Made by a program: the position numbers and the translations under genes. This document shows, piece after piece, positions 4,590-8,924 of a stretch of 8,924 bases of DNA. This DNA comes from Candidatus Stygibacter frigidus (GTDB taxonomy: Bacteria; Cloacimonadota; Cloacimonadia; Cloacimonadales; TCS61): assembly GCA_030765325.1 (NCBI GenBank), contig JAVCCT010000380.1:1-8924 (forward strand), in the 5' to 3' direction. How positions within the stretch are numbered: the first letter of the stretch is position 1; the number at the start of each line of letters is the position of its first letter. Below the pieces are notes generated by a model that saw only the letters and a program-made list of their open reading frames with translations, was not told the DNA's origin and ran no database searches.

Positions 4590-6699
4590 AAAAGTTCGTC
4601 TGCTGGATAGATACCTCAAAATCAAAATTATATGATTTTTCAAATTCACTATCTGTGCCCACCGGTGCCATGATCGTGATCGTGTAGGGGTAGGCATCAT
4701 AACTGCAATCAGAAGGCACATGCACAATGATGGGCTCTGAGGTGATCGTCTCTCCTGAGGCTATTGCACCATAATAGATTGATTCTGTTTCAGTGGTTAC
4801 TGCTGCATCTTCAAACAGGATATAAACAGTTACTTCTTCAGCATCTCCCCAGTCAGCATTTGCTGTAAGCGGGATTGTCACTTCAATAGTTTCTCCGGGA
4901 TTAATGGCTCCATCGCCATCACCTTCCGTGTCAGCATAAATAGGCTCTTCCGGCTGAATAAAGGGGAAATTTGGGTCTGGCACTTTTAATGCTATTGATG
5001 GATCGCCCATCAAAGTCAATTCATAATGCACCCAGCGCAGATGTGCGTATTCCATTGCGGCATCAGCCATCACTTCGTGACTATATGCCAGCGCTTTGCC
5101 AAACTCCCGCAGATCATAAGTAAATATTCCTTCCATAAAAGGCAGATGATACTGCTGAGAAGGACCATTTGCCGGCTGACCGGGACTATACCAGCCATAA
5201 CGCGTATTGCCTATAAATTCAAAGAACCCCGTAGGACGGATGATAAAATTCTCTACTATACATTCACTGACTTGACCGGTAGCTTCATCAAACGCTGCCG
5301 GATAACAGCCCTGTGAATAGCCGAATGCATACTCTGTATTATAATAATCTGCTGCACTGGCACGGGTCTGCCCAAAAACAAATCCCTCATTGGAATGCCC
5401 CAGATGGTTCAAAAAACCTGCTCCCTCATTGATTGCCATAGTCACGCCATATTCGCTATAAGTGCCATCACGCTGATACAAAGTATTCACATGATAGGGC
5501 TCATCTATCTCATCCAAAAGTAAGTCCATGGCATCTCCACCCCAGGTTTGGGGATTATTATTCAAGGATTCTCCCACCATAGTGCAGATATTATCTGAAT
5601 AGGTATTATTATCCACGTAATGCGTAACTTTATTGAACCAGTTGATCATATCCTGCTGATTATCTACTGGTAATCTGCTGATAGCAAGCTCCGGAACCAG
5701 ATCCACATCATCCCCTACCTCGCCATAAACTCCATTCTCATTTCCATCCCAGTCATTATCAAGGCAGGAATAATAAAGATCGCAAGGGAGATTATTATCC
5801 ATAGTCCCATACGCATTGATATAAATCCCGCGAATGGGAATTATCTCATCATCTCCACCCAATATCACATATTCCAAAGGATTATCTGTCATAGACCACG
5901 TCATATAGGCATCATCAATAAAGTTCTTGATCTTTGCCTGATTATTTGCACCTTCATATTCGCTATAAATATCTTCTGTATAAAATATTCCTGTCTCCAG
6001 TCCATGATCAGATTTCCAGCTTAGAAAATCTGAAAACCAATCGCTTGCCGTCATACTGGTGATCAGGATCATACTGAAAGGCTCAGAGGGATCTGCCAGA
6101 ATTCGGCTCATATAACTTTCGGTTTTCTGATAACTGCTTCTAACTTCTGCATTATAGATATTCTGTCCCAGGTATAATGATTGATTTTTGGTTAGCAGCA
6201 TTCTTGATTGAGCTTCATAAGTCCCTTCCTCAAAGTGAGTAGTAATCTCAATTTCTGCCTGATCATGCCAGATAATTGTTTCTGAGGCGGGATTATATCG
6301 CCAGGGATATAAATGGATATAAAGTATATCATAACCATTTTGACGCTGAGTGCCCACCATCTTATAACCAGTGGAGGGATATAAAGCATTTCTACCATAA
6401 ATTGACTGATCAGCTTTAGTGGTAATTACGGTTTCCTGAGAAAATGGCTGCGGCTGCTGTACAGGTTCGATAACACGCTCAAGTTCATGCATATTACCAG
6501 AATAAATTACAGTTACATTATCAGCAGATTCGCCCATGGGCAAAAGATATTTCACGCTCAGATAGGGTAATGAAGGTGCTCCAGGCTGCAAGATCACAGG
6601 ATTACTACTTGTCTGATCAAAATCTGATATATCAATGGTAATACACATCAGGGCAGCTGCTGGCAATAGCAGTGCTGCCAGAAATATTCTCAATTTCAT
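4543..6699 (-). CDS. Gingipain-like family C25 cysteine peptidase, N-terminal and catalytic part (frameshifted)
   Basis: This 718-codon frame encodes the front of a secreted peptidase. Residues 1-18 (MKLRIFLAALLLPAAALM) form a signal peptide. Residues about 35-165 look like the C25 propeptide. The catalytic domain spans about 205-575, with 'SMILITSMTASDWFSDFLSWK', 'EYVILGGDDEIIPIR', 'PELAISRLPV', the histidine in 'FLNHLGHSNEG' (His435), the nucleophile in 'YSQGCYPAAFD' (Cys465) and 'LTLMGDPSIAL'. Residues 585-695 form an Ig-like domain ('DGDGAINPGETIEVTIPL'). After Phe703 homology jumps to the +1 frame, and this frame adds 15 unrelated residues before TGA. Skipping one T at 4590-4593 joins it to the propeller/tail part, giving exactly 1197 aa. 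GGGGAG 5 nt upstream supports the start. Gingipain relatives degrade proteins outside the cell after Arg or Lys; specificity here is unknown. It is transcribed alone, between two terminators. Confidence 0.9.
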   Translation of the reverse strand: MKLRIFLAALLLPAAALMCITIDISDFDQTSSNPVILQPGAPSLPYLSVKYLLPMGESADNVTVIYSGNMHELERVIEPVQQPQPFSQETVITTKADQSIYGRNALYPSTGYKMVGTQRQNGYDILYIHLYPWRYNPASETIIWHDQAEIEITTHFEEGTYEAQSRMLLTKNQSLYLGQNIYNAEVRSSYQKTESYMSRILADPSEPFSMILITSMTASDWFSDFLSWKSDHGLETGIFYTEDIYSEYEGANNQAKIKNFIDDAYMTWSMTDNPLEYVILGGDDEIIPIRGIYINAYGTMDNNLPCDLYYSCLDNDWDGNENGVYGEVGDDVDLVPELAISRLPVDNQQDMINWFNKVTHYVDNNTYSDNICTMVGESLNNNPQTWGGDAMDLLLDEIDEPYHVNTLYQRDGTYSEYGVTMAINEGAGFLNHLGHSNEGFVFGQTRASAADYYNTEYAFGYSQGCYPAAFDEATGQVSECIVENFIIRPTGFFEFIGNTRYGWYSPGQPANGPSQQYHLPFMEGIFTYDLREFGKALAYSHEVMADAAMEYAHLRWVHYELTLMGDPSIALKVPDPNFPFIQPEEPIYADTEGDGDGAINPGETIEVTIPLTANADWGDAEEVTVYILFEDAAVTTETESIYYGAIASGETITSEPIIVHVPSDCSYDAYPYTITIMAPVGTDSEFEKSYNFDFEVSIQQTNFSLVSGRMPERDTYHH
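4590..4593 (-). other. Frameshift site in the C25 peptidase gene
   Basis: On the coding strand the frame reads AAC TTT T|CC CTG. Dropping one T of the TTTT run gives AAC TTT CCC TGG (N-F-P-W), which enters the propeller frame 'PWFLAECLSVTPIITDLDGDG'. One base accounts for the whole discrepancy: (3595-1) nt is exactly 1198 codons including the stop. It may be a sequencing or assembly indel, a true mutation or, less likely, programmed +1 frameshifting. Confidence 0.85.
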
Positions 6700-6704
6700 T
6701 TATA

Positions 6705-6710
6705 CTCCCC
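6705..6710 (-). promoter_or_regulatory. Ribosome binding site of the C25 peptidase gene
   Basis: GGGGAG lies 5 nt before ATG 6699 and supports this start, which also gives a complete signal peptide. Confidence 0.65.
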
Positions 6711-6770
6711 GAAACTTTTTTTAAAAATAACTACCTCTAATACAGTAAAATCAGTCAAGTTAATTCTTGT

Positions 6771-6776
6771 ATTATA
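6771..6776 (-). promoter_or_regulatory. Possible -10 box of the C25 peptidase gene
   Basis: A perfect TATAAT on the minus strand lies 71 nt upstream of the start codon. No good -35 sits at 16-18 nt. Because the region is very AT-rich, a chance match is quite possible. Confidence 0.25.
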
Positions 6777-7092
6777 CAATGTTTGACAGTATGAAAATAA
6801 TTTTGCTGATCAGTTCAGCTTTTGTACCTGGGTGAGGAATTACTACATATGACATTTGTAAGAGTATATTTTTTTAATTTTGATTTTTCTTCTGTTATTT
6901 AAGTTTTTTATAAAATATGATTAATTTATATCAAAACATAGAATATTATACGTATTTCACAGATAAATATGTTTATTGGAAAAAATATACTTTATCAGGC
7001 AAAATATTATGTAAACTTACTGATCTATATCATAACTTCATTAAATATATATAATAACATCTATTCTCTGTCAATATGGGGATAAAAAGAGG

Positions 7093-7142
7093 AACAACAA
7101 AGCACGTAGTGACATTTTTTTGTTAGATAGTGCTTTGTTGTT
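7093..7142. repeat. Perfect 13-bp inverted repeat with 24-nt spacer
   Basis: AACAACAAAGCAC (7093-7105) pairs perfectly with GTGCTTTGTTGTT (7130-7142). Inside, a second short stem (7110-7114 with 7121-7125, one G-T pair) is possible around a run of T. On the minus strand a TTTTT follows three bases after the outer stem, so it could act as a weak terminator or as the core of a small RNA. It could also be a mobile-element remnant. Confidence 0.6.
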
Positions 7143-7263
7143 ACACTTGTTTGGTAGTTACAGATATGAAAATATTTATTGAAATATGAAAAATAACTTG
7201 TAAGTAAAAAAGGTCGTTATAATGTTTAAATTAAGTATAATGAGGAAAGTTGGTGAGTGAAAT

Positions 7264-7295
7264 AAAAAAAAGTGCAGCGGGATATCCGCTGCACT
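7264..7295 (-). terminator. Intrinsic terminator of the C10 peptidase gene
   Basis: A perfect 10-bp stem, AGTGCAGCGG (7271-7280) with CCGCTGCACT (7286-7295), encloses a 5-nt loop. On the minus strand it is followed by a run of seven T. It lies 10 nt after the stop codon at 7306. Confidence 0.92.
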
Positions 7296-7305
7296 TATGA
7301 TCAAA

Positions 7306-8924
7306 TTATTTTAAAAGAACCATTTTGCCTGTATAAGTAAATTTGCCAGATCTAAGCTGATAGTGATATATTCCGCTGCCGACAATATTATTGGAGCTAT
7401 CCATGCTATTCCAGATTACCCGCTGTTCGCCAGCAGGCATACTTTCATTGATCAGAGATCTGATCATCTGTCCTTTCAGGTTATAAATATTTAATTCCAC
7501 ATCAGCAGATGTTTTGAGATTAAATACGATTTCCGTTTCAGGATTGAAAGGATTGGGATAATTTCCCAATAAAACCGCATTAGCATCAGAAATTTCATTT
7601 TCATCATTATCAATCATCACTACTGTGACAATCACATCATCAGGATCACTAGAAAATGCTTCATCAGATACAATAAGAGTGAATGTAAATTGCGTTTCTT
7701 CAGTAACCTGAGGAGCAGTAAATACGGGATTGGCAATGGCATTATTTGAAAGTACAATTCCCGCAGGTGCAGTCCAGTTATATGTAAGAATATCACCATT
7801 GATATCATAAGAGCCTTCACCATCGAGAGTAACTTCCTCGCCAGAAACAGCGGTGATATCATCACCTGCATCTGCAACTGGGGCAGTCGGTGGAGCAATG
7901 GTAACTGAAACCAACTCGCTCATAGCAGATTCGTCAGTCACAAATAACGCAGTAACCCAGAAAATATAGTATCCTTGAGCAAGGTCATTAAACGTAAAGC
8001 TTGCTTCATCTGGATCAGTGGTATCTTCCAGCAAACCATTATTATAAACATTAAAGCCAATTAAACTACGGTTTAATTCACTATGATTCCAGCTGATTAA
8101 AACATCATTTTGATTTAAAACAATTGCTGTCAAATTATAAGGAGCAGTAATTTCTTCGTCAGGGAACATACTGAATATTCCACCCTGGCTTTCGTTGAAA
8201 TTGTAGCCACCGGGATTGATATTAGATAGATAGAAATAACCATTGCTTGATCCTGACCATCCGAAATTGAAATGGAAATAACTGGTTCCCTGATATCCAT
8301 CCAGATTAAAAGCATGTCCAAATCCGTCACCTACACCACTATAAATCAGTGGGAAACCAGCATCCAGGTCTGTTCGGATATATGCTTCATAAGTGCTGGC
8401 AGAAGAACTTTCCTTAGTTCTAAATATGGCACTGGGATGATAAGAGAAATAATTTACCATTGCGTTTCGGGCATTATAATTGCCATAACCTACCTGAGCG
8501 CCAGAGCCATCTGAGCCATAATCCATCTCAACAGCTACACCGCAAGCCCACTGCAATTCTTTGGTCTCAGCAGTTGCATAGTTATTTTGCATAGTATTAT
8601 AATTAAATTCTGTTTCTGAAAAATCACAGCTTATAGTGCCATATTGATCATGAGTATATGTGTGGGAACCAACACCAACAGATGGATGATTCCAGAAATA
8701 CATGACCTGTGCCATTGATACTGCCACGCATCCGGAATATACAAAAGGATTGTTTTGACCTGGTCCATGGGGGCAATATTGACTCCAGGGTGAATCCTGA
8801 TTCCAGTTGCAGGTAAGCAAAGGAGACACGTCACGCAAATCACGCAGTGGGGTAAATTCATTTGTTAGTAAACGCTGCCATTCGTTGATTATCTTATCAT
8901 CTGCTGCCAGATCATGTGAGCGCA
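7306..8924 (-). CDS. Streptopain-like family C10 cysteine peptidase with FlgD-like/Por sorting tail (5' end outside window)
   Basis: 538 codons are visible and the frame stays open to the right edge, so the signal peptide and most of the propeptide are missing. The stretch 'INEWQRLLTNEFTPLRDL' before the catalytic domain resembles the end of a C10 propeptide. The catalytic domain follows: 'VSPLLTCNWNQDSPWSQYCP', the nucleophile in 'YSGCVAVSMAQVMYFW' (visible residue Cys65), the catalytic histidine in 'GFGHAFNLDGY' (His203) and 'FHFNFGWSGSSNGYF' (Asn219, Trp222). Residues about 258-346 look like a fibronectin-III domain, about 348-440 like a PKD/Ig-type domain ('VADAGDDITAVSGEEVTLDG'), and 454-538 are the sorting tail ('NYPNPFNPETEIVF', 'LNIYNLKGQMIRSL', ending KMVLLK). 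Such proteins degrade extracellular protein. A TTG at 8838 could be called as a start, but it would delete homologous sequence. The tail is clearly related to that of the C25 peptidase. Confidence 0.93.
   Translation of the reverse strand, partial: RSHDLAADDKIINEWQRLLTNEFTPLRDLRDVSPLLTCNWNQDSPWSQYCPHGPGQNNPFVYSGCVAVSMAQVMYFWNHPSVGVGSHTYTHDQYGTISCDFSETEFNYNTMQNNYATAETKELQWACGVAVEMDYGSDGSGAQVGYGNYNARNAMVNYFSYHPSAIFRTKESSSASTYEAYIRTDLDAGFPLIYSGVGDGFGHAFNLDGYQGTSYFHFNFGWSGSSNGYFYLSNINPGGYNFNESQGGIFSMFPDEEITAPYNLTAIVLNQNDVLISWNHSELNRSLIGFNVYNNGLLEDTTDPDEASFTFNDLAQGYYIFWVTALFVTDESAMSELVSVTIAPPTAPVADAGDDITAVSGEEVTLDGEGSYDINGDILTYNWTAPAGIVLSNNAIANPVFTAPQVTEETQFTFTLIVSDEAFSSDPDDVIVTVVMIDNDENEISDANAVLLGNYPNPFNPETEIVFNLKTSADVELNIYNLKGQMIRSLINESMPAGEQRVIWNSMDSSNNIVGSGIYHYQLRSGKFTYTGKMVLLK

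Larger units (their letters stand above)
6700..7263. other. AT-rich intergenic region without a gene
   Basis: No ORF longer than a few dozen codons with a ribosome site is visible on either strand. The part nearest 6700 carries the leader of the C25 gene. The rest is strongly AT-rich and holds two similar dyads (6921-6934 and 7020-7033) and a 13-bp inverted repeat (7093-7142). Confidence 0.7.

Noticed and set aside
4594..4727. Separate start of the propeller protein at ATG 4727
   Set aside because: Residues before the 4590-4593 junction (MCMCLLIAVMMPTP...) are the out-of-frame reading of the peptidase's Ig-like domain, with no signal peptide or ribosome site.
5026..5316. Plus-strand ORF of 96 codons
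   Set aside because: It is antisense to the C25 catalytic domain, whose frame carries clear family motifs.
6697..6760. TTGACT at 6758-6753 as -35 of the C25 gene
   Set aside because: No acceptable -10 hexamer lies 15-19 nt downstream.
6782..6826. Tiny plus-strand ORF (14 codons, MKIILLIS...)
   Set aside because: Hydrophobic start but very short, no ribosome site and no supporting context.
8836..8838. TTG as start of the C10 peptidase
   Set aside because: The same frame continues upstream to the window edge with propeptide-like sequence, so the gene is cut by the window rather than started here.

Overview
The window looks like a piece of the chromosome of an uncultured bacterium of the Fibrobacteres-Chlorobi-Bacteroidetes (FCB) type. 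A Cloacimonadota-like organism is my best guess. This is inferred from three things: moderately low GC content, two very large secreted cysteine peptidases ending in the FlgD-like / type IX (Por) C-terminal sorting domain with the 'NYPNPFNP' signature, and repeat-laden intergenic DNA. I could not test the taxonomy by a search. Every gene I can support lies on the minus strand, so the window is best read from right to left.

Right part (about 7264-8924): the 5'-truncated gene of a secreted streptopain-like (family C10) cysteine peptidase with fibronectin-III-like, PKD-like and sorting-tail domains. It is followed by a strong intrinsic terminator. An AT-rich gap of about 600 bases (6700-7305) holds a perfect 13-bp inverted repeat and two similar dyads, but no gene.

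Middle part (3105-6699): one gingipain-like (family C25) peptidase gene of 1197 codons, broken into two reading frames by what looks like one extra base in a T4 run (A4 on the plus strand, 4590-4593). The N-terminal frame carries the signal peptide, propeptide and catalytic His/Cys domain. The C-terminal frame carries an eight-unit FG-GAP-like beta-propeller and the sorting tail. The tail is itself interrupted by a four-copy 7-bp tandem repeat. A perfect 10-bp-stem intrinsic terminator follows the gene.

Intergenic 2480-3104: a repeat-rich stretch. It holds two copies of a 48-bp repeat (46/48 identical, 183 bp apart), several short tandem arrays and the probable promoter of the next transcription unit.

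Left part (1-2479): a tight four-gene operon of an unrecognised lipoprotein, a short RlpA-like lipoprotein, the pseudouridine-5'-phosphate glycosidase PsuG and a GNAT acetyltransferase that runs off the left edge. Neighbours are separated by 3 nt, by 5 nt, or overlap by 8 nt. The first two act at the cell envelope and the last two are cytoplasmic enzymes, so the shared operon does not point to one obvious pathway. The most promising leads are the two frame-changing elements in the C25 peptidase gene, the 48-bp repeat family and the unassigned lipoprotein.
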